Shown here: one piece after another, positions 1 to 8,617 of the stretch
Numbering within the stretch: the stretch's first letter is position 1
How the letters are laid out: every line of letters starts with the position of its first letter
From: CAYQCN01 sp964415975
Lineage (GTDB): Bacteria; Patescibacteriota; Saccharimonadia; QS-5-54-17
Direction of reading: 5' to 3'
Assembly: GCA_964415975.1 (NCBI GenBank)
Contig: CAYQCN010000001.1
Coordinates: 22,388 to 86,387 of the forward strand
Length of the DNA stretch: 64,000 nt
The notes under the pieces: generated by a model
Told to the model about the DNA's origin: nothing
The model's input: the letters and a program-made list of their open reading frames with translations, nothing else
Databases searched by the model: none
Made by a program: the position numbers and the translations under genes

Positions 1-579
1 GCCTTTGGAGAATTTCCAGAGGCAAAAATCATTCCAACCTCGTTTTTTATCACTGTGGTCGATGCGGGACTGAGCATCGTCTGCTTTGAGCTCTTGCCTG
101 CCGGATAGTTTGCCATATTCCTTGAATGTATCTATTTCAAAGTAGATACCATCACCTTCTATAGTGTAGGCATGGCCGCTATCGATAAGAGTCTTTACTT
201 GAGATATGATCTCATCGATATAATCGGTAGCTTTGGCAAACTTATCTACAGAAGATATGTTTAGACTTTCCATGTCTCGGTGGTAGTATGCCTCATATTC
301 TTGGGCTAGTTCTTGCCAGTGTCGATTTTGCTTGGACGCGCGCGCAATGATTTTATCGTCAATATCAGTGATGTTTTGCAGATAGGTCAGTTTGTATCCG
401 GCTTCGCGTATGGTTCTTGCCAGTACATCCATCTGTATGTATGTCTTGGCGTGGCCAATGTGCGAATAGTCATAGACTGTCGGACCGCAGACAAACATAT
501 CTACCTGGCCCTCATTGCGAGGAGTGAAGTCTTCTGTTTGCCTAGAGAGCGTATTGTAGAGCTTAAGCTGACTGTTCAT
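1..579 (-). CDS. cysS: Cysteinyl-tRNA synthetase, N-terminal part (runs off the window)
   Basis: Class I aminoacyl-tRNA synthetase that charges tRNA-Cys. The 193 visible residues start MNSQLKLYNTLSRQ and carry the family signatures CGPTVYDYSHIGHAKTY (HIGH motif near residue 38, with the zinc-ligand Cys ahead of it) and LQNITDIDDKII. The start is the ATG at 577-579, which lies inside the 3' end of the DHH gene (17-bp overlap), so the two are probably translationally coupled. The KMSKS loop and anticodon-binding domain lie beyond position 1. It is the last visible gene of the dnaX-dnaB-recR operon. Confidence 0.95.
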   Translation of the reverse strand, partial: MNSQLKLYNTLSRQTEDFTPRNEGQVDMFVCGPTVYDYSHIGHAKTYIQMDVLARTIREAGYKLTYLQNITDIDDKIIARASKQNRHWQELAQEYEAYYHRDMESLNISSVDKFAKATDYIDEIISQVKTLIDSGHAYTIEGDGIYFEIDTFKEYGKLSGRQELKADDAQSRIDHSDKKRGWNDFCLWKFSKG

Positions 580-1567
580 CTATGAGCTCGCTAAGTTTTG
601 GCACTATCTGCTCGATTACTCCTTCATGGTCAACATCAAAGAATCGGCAGCTGGCGGCTCTATCGTGGCCGCCGCCACCAAAATATTCTGCAGTTTTACG
701 AGCTATGTCTATGTTGGCTCGCATGGAAGCGTTGCTATAGCCGCTACGTTCAGTGATTGTTACAGATACATCTACTCCTTTTAGCATACGTAGCTCTTGT
801 TTCATACGTTCAACAATTAACTGGTCTTCGCCCAATGACTCGTATTCTTCTTGCGTGAAATATGTAATAGCAATTCTGTCGTCTTTGAAAAATTGAACCC
901 GACTGAGCGCGGCTGCTTTGAGGGGTAGGTCTGCTGGTGTGATACTGCTAGATTGTTCTATGTTGTATCTAAGCAACTCTAAGTCAGCCCCTTGCTCTAC
1001 TAGATATCCCATGGCAGCGAATGTATCGGCAGATACTTTTTTAGTAGCTAGATTTACAGTGTCGGCTTTAATGGCTGATGCTAGTGCGTATGCGCCATCA
1101 GCGTCTATCTCCCAACCGAAGTGTTGCACCAATTCTGCTACTTGCTGACCGCTTGCACCTGCTTGGTCGTCTATCATTAATCTGATGTTGTCTCCGTCTA
1201 ATTGACCAGTAGTTGAGGCATGGTGGTCTAAACAGAATAAGGGGCGGTTAGTTATGGTGCCTTTATGATCGGCCCAGGTACGTTCGAGTTGATTGATTGT
1301 AGAACTGTCTACTAGGATGGCTATATCATAGCTATTTGGCATATCAGCCGTGACTCTGTCCCATCCGGGCATGTGCCGCAAATATGTCGGCACCTCATCA
1401 TAAGCAAACAGTGTCACTTTCTTACCTAGTTTAGTTAGGGCTGCTTCTAAGCCTAAGCTTGAGCCTAGACTGTCGGCATCGATGCGCTCTGCCTGTAAGA
1501 CCATAATGTGCTGAGCTTCATCGACTGCGGTTTTAAGATTATCTAGCTGTTGTACGGTATAGTTCAT
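563..1567 (-). CDS. DHH/DHHA1 family phosphoesterase (NrnA-like)
   Basis: 334-aa cytosolic protein of the DHH superfamily. NrnA-type members degrade nano-RNA and/or dephosphorylate pAp, and related enzymes cleave cyclic dinucleotides. Seen here: motif I DAD (residues 30-32), the DHH motif CLDHHAST (114-116), and a C-terminal DHHA1 domain with GGGGH (297-301). The histidine that usually starts motif I (HxxxDxD) is Ala26, which may change metal binding. The start overlaps the recR stop by 4 bp. Substrate cannot be assigned from sequence; an oligoribonuclease role is the family default, while a role in c-di-nucleotide turnover is possible because a GGDEF protein is encoded nearby. Confidence 0.8.
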   Translation of the reverse strand: MNYTVQQLDNLKTAVDEAQHIMVLQAERIDADSLGSSLGLEAALTKLGKKVTLFAYDEVPTYLRHMPGWDRVTADMPNSYDIAILVDSSTINQLERTWADHKGTITNRPLFCLDHHASTTGQLDGDNIRLMIDDQAGASGQQVAELVQHFGWEIDADGAYALASAIKADTVNLATKKVSADTFAAMGYLVEQGADLELLRYNIEQSSSITPADLPLKAAALSRVQFFKDDRIAITYFTQEEYESLGEDQLIVERMKQELRMLKGVDVSVTITERSGYSNASMRANIDIARKTAEYFGGGGHDRAASCRFFDVDHEGVIEQIVPKLSELIDEQSA

Positions 1568-2151
1568 AGAGATTGCCTTCCTTCTAGTGCCCGAGATAAG
1601 GTTACATCATCTGCGTATTCTAGATCACTTCCCATTGGAAGTCCACGCGCCAAGCGAGTTATTGATAGATCGGGAAACATACGCCTAATATAGTGAGCTG
1701 TCGCTTCGCCCTCTACGCTAGGGTTTGTAGCGAGTATTATTTCGTTGATGTTGCCTTCTTCTACTCTTTGCTTGAGAGTGTGCAGCTTTATCTGGTCTGG
1801 ACCTATGCCATCGACTGGCGAGATAATACCGCCCAAGACATGGTACCTGCCCTTGAAGGCACTGGTACGTTCTAGGGCTATTACGTCTAATGCGTCTTCG
1901 ACTACTGCCAGTGTTGTTTCGTCGCGATCGCTGTCTAGGCAGACTGAACAAGTGTCATCCTGGCTTAGGTGGTGACAATAGCGACATTCTGTAATGTTGC
2001 CGTGTAGCTGACTAATAGCTGTCGAGAGGTTTTCGGCTTGAGACTGGCCGCGCTGCAATATGTGCATAGCTAGCCTCTCGGCCGTCCTGGGGCCTATGCC
2101 TGGTAGTTTTTGTAATGACTGGATTAGGTCATTTAGAGCAGGTGGCATCAA
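1564..2151 (-). CDS. recR: Recombination protein RecR
   Basis: 195-aa DNA-clamp protein that works with RecO/RecF to load RecA at gaps. It shows the N-terminal helix-hairpin-helix (LQKLPGIGPRTAERLAMH, about residues 11-28), the four-cysteine zinc module CRYCHH...CSVC (about 56-71), and a Toprim domain beginning LAVVEDALDVIALE. Length is normal for the family (about 200 aa). The gene follows ybaB, the usual dnaX-ybaB-recR neighbourhood of bacteria, although here dnaB and a glycosyltransferase separate dnaX from ybaB. Confidence 0.95.
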   Translation of the reverse strand: MMPPALNDLIQSLQKLPGIGPRTAERLAMHILQRGQSQAENLSTAISQLHGNITECRYCHHLSQDDTCSVCLDSDRDETTLAVVEDALDVIALERTSAFKGRYHVLGGIISPVDGIGPDQIKLHTLKQRVEEGNINEIILATNPSVEGEATAHYIRRMFPDLSITRLARGLPMGSDLEYADDVTLSRALEGRQSL

Positions 2152-2158
2152 TAAAAAA

Positions 2159-2434
2159 CTACATTCCCGGTATATTCATACCGCCGGTAGCATCCTTCAT
2201 TTTATCGGCAGCTACTTGCTGTGATTTGGTGATGGCTTGGGTGATGGCCGATTCTAGCCATTTTTCTAGCTTCTGGTGGTCATCTGCCTTGTCTGGGTCG
2301 ATGGTGACTTTCTTGACTTTTTGCTCGCCTGTAATTTGAATCTTTACTGCTCCATCTCCAGCTTCGACTTCGACTACTTCTTTCGATAGCTCTTTTTGTA
2401 TCTTCTTAAGCTTCATTAATTGTTTAGGGTTCAT
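2159..2434 (-). CDS. YbaB/EbfC family nucleoid-associated protein
   Basis: 91-aa DNA-binding protein. Residues 1-20 form the typical N-terminal amphipathic helix (MNPKQLMKLKKIQKELSKE), followed by the beta segment with VEAGDGAVKIQITGEQKV and a C-terminal helix ending in GGMNIPGM, the hallmark tail of the family. It lies 7 bp upstream of recR, the standard pairing. The function of the family is nucleoid association, with a proposed link to RecR-dependent repair. An AAAAGGAG ribosome-binding site precedes the ATG. Confidence 0.9.
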   Translation of the reverse strand: MNPKQLMKLKKIQKELSKEVVEVEAGDGAVKIQITGEQKVKKVTIDPDKADDHQKLEKWLESAITQAITKSQQVAADKMKDATGGMNIPGM

Positions 2435-2484
2435 GATTGCTCCTTTTTAGTCCTGTACTATTGTAACAAATTTAACTTACTAAC

Positions 2485-3987
2485 CTACTCTGGTGTTGCA
2501 GTGAAAAGATAAAATACTGTCTGACTTGATATGAGGTTAGAGTCGATAGCTTCAGTCTCAAATCTATCATTAAACTGACCTTTAAGTGTAAAAGTCATAT
2601 CTATGACGTAGTCGACTTCCTCAAAGTCATTAACGTCTACATCGTCAACGTTTATCAGTACGGCATCATCGTCTATGAGGAATTCATAAAGAGGTTGGTC
2701 ATCCGCTTCTATGACTACAGCTCCCTCGCCCTCACTAGCGTTGACATAGTTGGCGGCCATTGTAGCCTCTTCGTTGAATTCGGTTATTACTTCAGGTGTG
2801 TTAGCCCAGGCTACAAAATAATGTTGAAAATTGTAGTATGAGCTCAAGGCGAGTGCGCTAACGATTATAAATGCGCCGAATTGTTTGGCTATGACATTAC
2901 GAGGGAATATAGTATGCCATCTTGTTATCAACTCGCTCATACCGACTGCGGCCAATATAGCCATAAATGGCAAGGCTATTATCGATGAAACCGGATCAGG
3001 AGTATTGGAGCTAAATATTGCAGGTAACAACATGATTGGCAGTAATACAATCAGAAGTGTGTAGCGAATCTGTTTGCGGTCACGTACTGCTATGAGAATT
3101 CCAAATATAAGCAATATGCCTACCACAGCATCGAGATGAGGCAACATTGGTGCATTATAAGCAGGTTCGGGGCTGCCACTAAAATGAAACATGCCTAAAG
3201 TGGCAACTGCAGCTGTAAGTAATTGCATCGGCTCAAGCAGCAAGTCATATAAACCGACAAACTCCGACCATACCTCCTGTAGAGGCCCGGTAGTACCTGA
3301 TACCAACATATAGAGCATGAGTGGCAGTTTGGCTATTATCGCACTCAAAATTACAATAATTATAGGCTGAATGTAGTGACGCACCTGGTGACGATATGCA
3401 CGATAAAAGACTGCTAAAACTACGATATAAGTGAGAGCAACTAGCCATAACGGCAAGTTTGTATAGGCAAATAGTCCAAGCGACACCCCGACTGCTAGGT
3501 ACCATTTTGATTTATTGGTATCGATAGCCTTAGTCCACAGCCAAAGATGCAAAGGTATTAGTAGTAATAAAATAGTCGCAGGTTCGGCAAGCCGTGTAAT
3601 ATGCAGGCCCCAGGCAGAAACTGCCATAAATAGGCTGCTTAATAGTGCCACCCTTTCACTGAACCAGTGTTTTGTCAATATATAAACCATCGCTACACTG
3701 CCGACGCCAATTATTGCAGGAAGTAGTCTGAGGCTAAACGGAATCTGGTCAAATACCAATTGCAATAGAGCTTGCATGTAAATAAACAGGTCAGTACTGC
3801 CGCCTTCAGCTAGCACTTCTCTGGCTTTGTTGCCTAGTTCAGCCTCACTAGTTAGCAGGCCCGGCGGAATAACGTGAAGTTGCCATAGTCTTAGAGATAT
3901 TGCTAAGGCTAAAATCAGTCCTATCCACACCAAGCTTCGGTGATGCGCCAGCCAGTCAGCCAGTCTGTTGATTGCTCGATTAAGCAT
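2485..3987 (-). CDS. GT-C fold membrane glycosyltransferase (PMT/ArnT-like, GT39/GT83 type)
   Basis: 500-aa polytopic membrane protein with about ten hydrophobic segments over residues 15-400 and a soluble C-terminal region (about 410-500). The first extracytoplasmic loop has acidic residues after TM1 (SEAELGNKAREVLAEG, near residue 45), where GT-C transferases place their catalytic acid. GT-C enzymes use polyprenyl-phosphate sugars to modify proteins or envelope glycans at the outer face of the membrane. The start codon shares one base with the dnaB stop. The donor and acceptor are unknown; assignment to a family rests on topology and the loop, not on a full motif. Confidence 0.7.
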   Translation of the reverse strand: MLNRAINRLADWLAHHRSLVWIGLILALAISLRLWQLHVIPPGLLTSEAELGNKAREVLAEGGSTDLFIYMQALLQLVFDQIPFSLRLLPAIIGVGSVAMVYILTKHWFSERVALLSSLFMAVSAWGLHITRLAEPATILLLLIPLHLWLWTKAIDTNKSKWYLAVGVSLGLFAYTNLPLWLVALTYIVVLAVFYRAYRHQVRHYIQPIIIVILSAIIAKLPLMLYMLVSGTTGPLQEVWSEFVGLYDLLLEPMQLLTAAVATLGMFHFSGSPEPAYNAPMLPHLDAVVGILLIFGILIAVRDRKQIRYTLLIVLLPIMLLPAIFSSNTPDPVSSIIALPFMAILAAVGMSELITRWHTIFPRNVIAKQFGAFIIVSALALSSYYNFQHYFVAWANTPEVITEFNEEATMAANYVNASEGEGAVVIEADDQPLYEFLIDDDAVLINVDDVDVNDFEEVDYVIDMTFTLKGQFNDRFETEAIDSNLISSQTVFYLFTATPE

Positions 3988-5330
3988 TATTTATCTGTGT
4001 GTTTTTTGTCAGTCTGACGGAATTGAGTCTTGTCCTCGTGGAAGAATAGCTCAACTTGGCCGATTGGACCGTTGCGGTGTTTTTTAATAAATAAATCCGT
4101 GATGTGCTGTCGATCAGTGTCGGGGTTGTAGTAATCTTCACGGTACAAAAACAGCACCACGTCGGCATCTTGCTCAATCGATCCGGACTCCCTAAGGTCA
4201 GCAAGTTGTGGTATCTGCGGGTTGCGTTGTTCGACAGTTCTAGACAGCTGACTCAGAGCTAGAACTGGTACATTTAGCTCGCGAGCCAAACCTTTTAGAC
4301 CCCGAGATATTTCTGATACCTCTTGTACTCGATTGTCACTGTATTTGCCTTGCCCGCTCATTAACTGAAGATAGTCGATGATAACTAAACCAAGTCCGTG
4401 CTCGTTTTGTATACGTCGGGCCTTGGTACGTAGCTCTAGTACATTTGACATGGGTGTGTCGTCTATAAATATTGGAGCTTCAGATAAAGTACCCATGGCA
4501 TTACCTATCTTGGTAAAATCTTCATCATCCAAGTTGCCGGTTCTGAGCTTCCATGAGTCAATACCGGCTTCTGAGCTAAGCAGACGATTGACCAGCTGCT
4601 CCTGGCTCATCTCAAGCGAAAACACTCCCACTGGTATACCTTCGCTAGCCGCAACATGATGGGCTACATTTAATGCGAATGATGACTTACCCATAGCTGG
4701 TCTAGCAGCAAGGATTAATAGGTCGGAATTTTGTAAACCGGCCAGTAGATTGTCTAGATCGGAAAAACCACTTGGGACTCCGCGTAGGCTATTTTTGTCT
4801 TTGTGTAGTTCTTCTATCTGGTCGAAACTTTCGTTTAAAACATCACTAATGGCTCGAAATCCGTCTGTAGTTTTGTGTTCTGATACGCCGTAAAGCAACT
4901 GTTCGGCTTTATCTAAAAGCTCATCAGTGTTGTCACTGTCACTAAAGCCTAGCTCTGTAATATTTTGGGCCGCATCTATCAATCGTCGCATGGTGGCTTT
5001 TTGAGCCACAATCTCTGCATAGTGATATACGTGTGCGGCGCTTGGAACCGAGTTGGACAACTCTGTTAAGTAGCTTGCTCCCCCAACTTCCTCTAGCTGC
5101 TGGGAGTTTTCTAGTTTGTCGGTGAGAGTAAGGACATCGATCGGTTTGCGCTGCTCATATAGTTTTACCATCGATTCAAAAATAAGATTATGCCGTTGTT
5201 CATAAAAGTCACCACTCCTGACAGCATCGGCCACCTTAGTGATGGCGTCTTTATCTAGCAGTATACTGCCAAGCAAGCTACTCTCGGCTTGGATATTTTG
5301 TGGTGGCAACTTGGCTACATCTTCAGCCAT
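3987..5330 (-). CDS. dnaB: Replicative DNA helicase DnaB
   Basis: 447-aa hexameric helicase that unwinds DNA ahead of the replisome. N-terminal domain with PPQNIQAESSLLGSILLD (residues 9-26), then the RecA-like core with Walker A AARPAMGKSS, Walker B LVIIDYLQLM and the SQLSRTVEQR and ADLRESGSIEQDAD motifs. Length matches the family (about 450 aa) and there is no intein. It overlaps the dnaX end by 8 bp, so helicase and clamp-loader tau/gamma are co-expressed, consistent with their physical contact at the fork. Confidence 0.97.
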   Translation of the reverse strand: MAEDVAKLPPQNIQAESSLLGSILLDKDAITKVADAVRSGDFYEQRHNLIFESMVKLYEQRKPIDVLTLTDKLENSQQLEEVGGASYLTELSNSVPSAAHVYHYAEIVAQKATMRRLIDAAQNITELGFSDSDNTDELLDKAEQLLYGVSEHKTTDGFRAISDVLNESFDQIEELHKDKNSLRGVPSGFSDLDNLLAGLQNSDLLILAARPAMGKSSFALNVAHHVAASEGIPVGVFSLEMSQEQLVNRLLSSEAGIDSWKLRTGNLDDEDFTKIGNAMGTLSEAPIFIDDTPMSNVLELRTKARRIQNEHGLGLVIIDYLQLMSGQGKYSDNRVQEVSEISRGLKGLARELNVPVLALSQLSRTVEQRNPQIPQLADLRESGSIEQDADVVLFLYREDYYNPDTDRQHITDLFIKKHRNGPIGQVELFFHEDKTQFRQTDKKHTDK

Positions 5331-6813
5331 GGACTACCTCTCCGCCTAAAATATCTAAAACCTGGCTTTTAGCTTCTTCTGCATCTAATTCTGGGTTGTC
5401 TTGAGTAATAATTTCTTCCTTCCTAGCTGGCTTCGTATTGTCTGTAGACGATGACTTGGCTACTTCGACCTTCAAACTCATCTTACGATCCGTTAGTTCG
5501 TCAAGTACTTTCAGTAAAGTCTCTTGTGTAGATTTGTCTTGTAGTCGTCGATAATGGAACTGAAAATTTGAAGTCAGTATACACTCTGAACCTTGTATTT
5601 CAACCGAGGCATTGCGAAGTAAACCATAAAGTGAGGCGTTTTGATTTTTGATATGGCTGAGAGCCTCGAGCCATATAGTTTCACTATCTTCAGTCTTCAT
5701 GTCTACCTTGGGTTTAGGCTGTTTTTTAGGATTATCAATTTTGGCCTTCTTTTCCTTTTTGGCCTCTTTTTGCGTTCTTGAATTAGGCTCTATACGATCC
5801 TTAAATTTATGTTTTGGCTTTGTAGCTGCAGTGGAGTCGGTGGAGTAAGAAGCTTTCAAAAGAGCCGCCTCTAAAGTAGCTTCAGGATCAAGTGTGTTGA
5901 TCGGCACTGTAGTTAGAATATTTAGAAGGTTGCGGCCAAAATACACATCTGTAGAGTCGTTATCTATATTGGTACGCACATAATCTCTTGAGACATCTAT
6001 GAGCTGCTTTAGTAAGTGCCTGGCCGACACGCCACTATCTAGAAGATTGTCGTAGTGCTCTAGCATTTGCTGTGGTTTGTGCTTTAGTATTGCTTGGTGC
6101 AGGTTGACTATTTCTTCATGGTGAGGCATACCTATCATTGCCCTGACTCCAAATGAGTCTATAGTTTCTCCGTCAATACCTTGCAGCTGATCCAAAATGC
6201 TTAGACTGTCTCTGACACTACCCTCACCGAGTTTAGCCACTAGATCTAGAGCATCTTCGTCTATGTCGATTTTTTCTGCTTCGGCTATAGTCCTTAAGTG
6301 TTGTTTTAGCTCATCTTTGGGGACTAACTTGAATGGGAAATGCTGGGTTCTAGATATAATTGTTTGGGGTAATTTGTGGGGTTCGGTGGTTGCAAGTACG
6401 AATATTACATGCGAGGGTGGCTCCTCGAGCGTCTTTAGCAAAGCATTGAAGGCGGCCCCACTGAGCATGTGTATCTCATCTATAATGTAAACCTTGTAGT
6501 CATGATAATTGGGAGCGATGTGGACCTTCTCGCGAAGATCACGAATTTCATCTACACCATTGTTGCTAGCGGCATCGATCTCAATGATGTCTATGTTGCC
6601 AACTTCATTGGCTTCGATACGATTTACTTTGCGGGCTAATATACGAGCTGCACTGGTTTTGCCTGTACCCCTAGGTCCTGTAAATAGGTAAGCGTGCGCT
6701 ATTCTGTCTGATTCTATCGCCCCATGCAGAGCCTGGGTAATATGCTGCTGCCCGATTAGTTCACCGAAGTCATTGCTACGATACTTGCGGTATAAAACAG
6801 TATGCGTTGACAC
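5323..6813 (-). CDS. dnaX: DNA polymerase III subunit gamma/tau
   Basis: 496-aa AAA+ clamp-loader ATPase. Walker A GPRGTGKT (residues 46-53), then IIEIDAASNNGVDEIRDLREKV, Walker B IIDEIHML and sensor I ATTEPHKLPQTIISRTQ. The start is GTG at 6813 with the ribosome-binding site AAGGGAGG 9 nt upstream. Most bacterial DnaX proteins have a four-cysteine zinc module between Walker A and EIDAAS; here the segment is only RKVNRIEANEVGNID, with no cysteines. The C-terminal part (about 350-496) is Lys-rich and then folds into a tau-like domain. A 9-bp inverted repeat lies just upstream. Confidence 0.95.
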   Translation of the reverse strand: MSTHTVLYRKYRSNDFGELIGQQHITQALHGAIESDRIAHAYLFTGPRGTGKTSAARILARKVNRIEANEVGNIDIIEIDAASNNGVDEIRDLREKVHIAPNYHDYKVYIIDEIHMLSGAAFNALLKTLEEPPSHVIFVLATTEPHKLPQTIISRTQHFPFKLVPKDELKQHLRTIAEAEKIDIDEDALDLVAKLGEGSVRDSLSILDQLQGIDGETIDSFGVRAMIGMPHHEEIVNLHQAILKHKPQQMLEHYDNLLDSGVSARHLLKQLIDVSRDYVRTNIDNDSTDVYFGRNLLNILTTVPINTLDPEATLEAALLKASYSTDSTAATKPKHKFKDRIEPNSRTQKEAKKEKKAKIDNPKKQPKPKVDMKTEDSETIWLEALSHIKNQNASLYGLLRNASVEIQGSECILTSNFQFHYRRLQDKSTQETLLKVLDELTDRKMSLKVEVAKSSSTDNTKPARKEEIITQDNPELDAEEAKSQVLDILGGEVVHG

Positions 6814-6840
6814 GCTATTTAACCTCCCTTGCTAAAGTCT

Positions 6841-6864
6841 ATTATGCAAAAAATGTTGCATAAT
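6841..6864. promoter_or_regulatory. Inverted repeat upstream of dnaX
   Basis: Perfect 9-bp arms ATTATGCAA and TTGCATAAT around a 6-nt spacer, 27 bp upstream of the dnaX start and 39 bp past the stop of the preceding gene. On the minus strand the right arm supplies a CATAAT-like -10 hexamer, so it may be an operator over the dnaX promoter. No T-tract follows it in either direction, which argues against a terminator. Confidence 0.4.
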
Positions 6865-6903
6865 TTCTAGCTGCGTTGCAGTTTTTGAATATTTAAAACG
6901 TTC

Positions 6904-7419
6904 TTAAGATGTGATTGCAGCTTCTATTGCCGCCCATTCTGCGTTTTCTTCCTCCGGAATTACCGCGGTTACTTGGTCGCCGGCCTGAGCTTTGAAATAA
7001 GTCACACTAGCTAAAAGCACTCTGTAGTCGGTATCATCCACACTAACATAGTACTGTCCGCCTTTTTGCTCGACGGTACCAATAACTTTTTTGCGCGGAA
7101 CAGGCCCTATCTGCTTGTATATAAAGCTTCCATCATCAGCAATGGTAAGCTTTAGTATGTCACCTTGAACTAATTTTGACTTTGACGCGTAATTAGCTGG
7201 CACTGGATATGTCTTACCATCAGGACCTATCATGTTTTGCCCGTCAAAGACACCCTCTATCACTTTGCCAACCTGCTCGCTAGTCTCGGCGGCTACAGAA
7301 GATGCTTCTTCGTCACCAACCATGCTTATCAACAGCTCTTTAGCAGCAGCTACATTTGTCTCTGCCTCGTCTAATAGCGATCTTAGTCTTTTTAATTGTT
7401 TGTCTGCGATTTCTGCCAT
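6904..7419 (-). CDS. Conserved protein of unknown function, probably CPR-specific
   Basis: 171-aa soluble protein. Residues 1-45 form a probable helix or coiled coil (AEIADKQLKRLRSLLDEAE). Residues 50-100 hold a striking segment, VFDGQNMIGPDGKTYPVP then NYASKSKLVQGDILKLTI, and the rest alternates beta strands ending in VTAVIPEEENAEWAAIEAA. The core reads like a small beta-barrel (OB/KOW-like), as do proteins that bind RNA or ribosomes, but this is a reading of the pattern rather than a match. I recall similar sequences only from Patescibacteria annotations. It follows rplJ-rplL, with its own likely promoter (TACAAT -10 at 7498-7503). Confidence 0.75.
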   Translation of the reverse strand: MAEIADKQLKRLRSLLDEAETNVAAAKELLISMVGDEEASSVAAETSEQVGKVIEGVFDGQNMIGPDGKTYPVPANYASKSKLVQGDILKLTIADDGSFIYKQIGPVPRKKVIGTVEQKGGQYYVSVDDTDYRVLLASVTYFKAQAGDQVTAVIPEEENAEWAAIEAAITS

Positions 7420-7538
7420 GTTTGTGTCCTGTGCTCTTAAATAAAAACGTAAACTAAAGCTCCCTATAGCTTTATTACCTCACACTGTAACAACTCTATT
7501 GTACAAAAGTCAAAAATTGTATACAACCCCAATCTTAA

Positions 7539-7573
7539 CCCACCTGAACACATTATTTTTGTATTCAGGTGGG
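7539..7573 (-). terminator. Hairpin after rplL, possible terminator
   Basis: 10-bp perfect stem CCCACCTGAA / TTCAGGTGGG with a 15-nt loop, 37 bp past the rplL stop. The sequence after the stem on the minus strand is TTAAGATTGG, so the T-tract is poor. It may be a weak terminator or an mRNA 3'-end stabiliser that separates rplL from the next gene. Confidence 0.5.
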
Positions 7574-7609
7574 AGCTAGCTTAATTATAGATGCTATTTA
7601 GTTGTAAAA

Positions 7610-8050
7610 CTACTCTAGCTCTACTGTCGCACCAGCTTCCTCGAGTTTAGACTTTGCGTCTTCGGCCTCTTCTTTGCTCGCCTTTTCCTTCAAGGTCTTA
7701 GGCGCATCTTCGACCAGTGCCTTGCTTTCAGCTAGGCCTTCACCAGTTACCTCGCGAACGACTTTGATGACATTTATCTTGCTCGAACCGGCATCTTTTA
7801 GTATCACATCAAATTCGGTCTTCTCTTCGGCAGCTGCTTCTTCACCACCGCCTGCAGCTGGAGCTGCTGCGACTGCTGGTGCTGCTGCTGATACTCCAAA
7901 TCTATCTTCGAGAACTTTCACTAGTTCACTCAAATCTAGAGTAGACATCTCTTCAATTTCTTTAACAATCTTCTCAAATTTTTTAGGCACTTCGACCTCT
8001 TCGGTTGTTGTTTCCTCTTTGGTCTCTTCTGCCTTCTTCTCTTCTGCCAT
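7610..8050 (-). CDS. rplL: 50S ribosomal protein L7/L12
   Basis: 146-aa stalk protein that recruits translational GTPases. N-terminal dimerisation helix ([20 protein letters not shown]), Ala/Gly-rich hinge ([18 protein letters not shown]), then the conserved C-terminal domain [10 protein letters not shown]...[23 protein letters not shown]. It is longer than the usual 120-125 aa because of a charged N-terminal tail of about 25 residues rich in Glu, Lys and Thr. It lies 21 bp after rplJ, the standard stalk operon. Confidence 0.97.
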   Translation of the reverse strand: MAEEKKAEETKEETTTEEVEVPKKFEKIVKEIEEMSTLDLSELVKVLEDRFGVSAAAPAVAAAPAAGGGEEAAAEEKTEFDVILKDAGSSKINVIKVVREVTGEGLAESKALVEDAPKTLKEKASKEEAEDAKSKLEEAGATVELE

Positions 8051-8071
8051 TGCAATCTCCTTTCTTAGAAA

Positions 8072-8590
8072 TTATTTATTAGCAATTCCATCAAGCACAG
8101 TAACCAAACCGCGCACATTACCTTGCAAGACAGTCACAAAGCCACTTAATGGTGCTGCGATTGTCCCGACAAGCTGAGCAGTCAGCTGCTCTCTTGATGG
8201 TAGGTTTGCTAGGCGCTTGACGTCCTCGGCCTCATATACATTGCCGCTATCATCGATAGCCATTAGTGGCTCGACGACTCCATGTTTTTTGCCGAAATCC
8301 ACTATGGCCTTGGCAGGCATGACAGCGTCTTCATTACTATAAGCGATAGCTATCGGACCATCGAGTTGCGATATATCGCAACTATCGAAAGCTTCAGCTG
8401 CTGCCCTTTTAAGCATGGCGTTCTTTACAACCCTAAAGCCGCCATTTTGACTCTTGGTGGTGTCTCTCAGTTCTTGTGCTTGTGGCACTGTCAACTGTGA
8501 ATATGACGCTAGCACTGTAAGTTGAGACTGAGAAAGTATATCTTTTAGACGAGTAACCTGCTCTTCTTTTGCTGCTCTGGTTATTGCCAT
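8072..8590 (-). CDS. rplJ: 50S ribosomal protein L10
   Basis: 172-aa base of the L7/L12 stalk. The start chosen is the ATG at 8588-8590, giving MAITRAAKEEQVTRLKDIL, preceded by the ribosome-binding site GTGAGG. The open frame continues upstream to 8752, but that part encodes the L10 leader RNA and promoter, not protein. Family features include NAMLKRAAAEAFD and GPIAIAYSNEDAV, and the L12-binding C-terminal helix. Expression is probably autoregulated by L10-L12 binding to the leader. Confidence 0.97.
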   Translation of the reverse strand: MAITRAAKEEQVTRLKDILSQSQLTVLASYSQLTVPQAQELRDTTKSQNGGFRVVKNAMLKRAAAEAFDSCDISQLDGPIAIAYSNEDAVMPAKAIVDFGKKHGVVEPLMAIDDSGNVYEAEDVKRLANLPSREQLTAQLVGTIAAPLSGFVTVLQGNVRGLVTVLDGIANK

Positions 8591-8617
8591 ATAGTCCTCA
8601 CTTTTAATATTAAAAAA

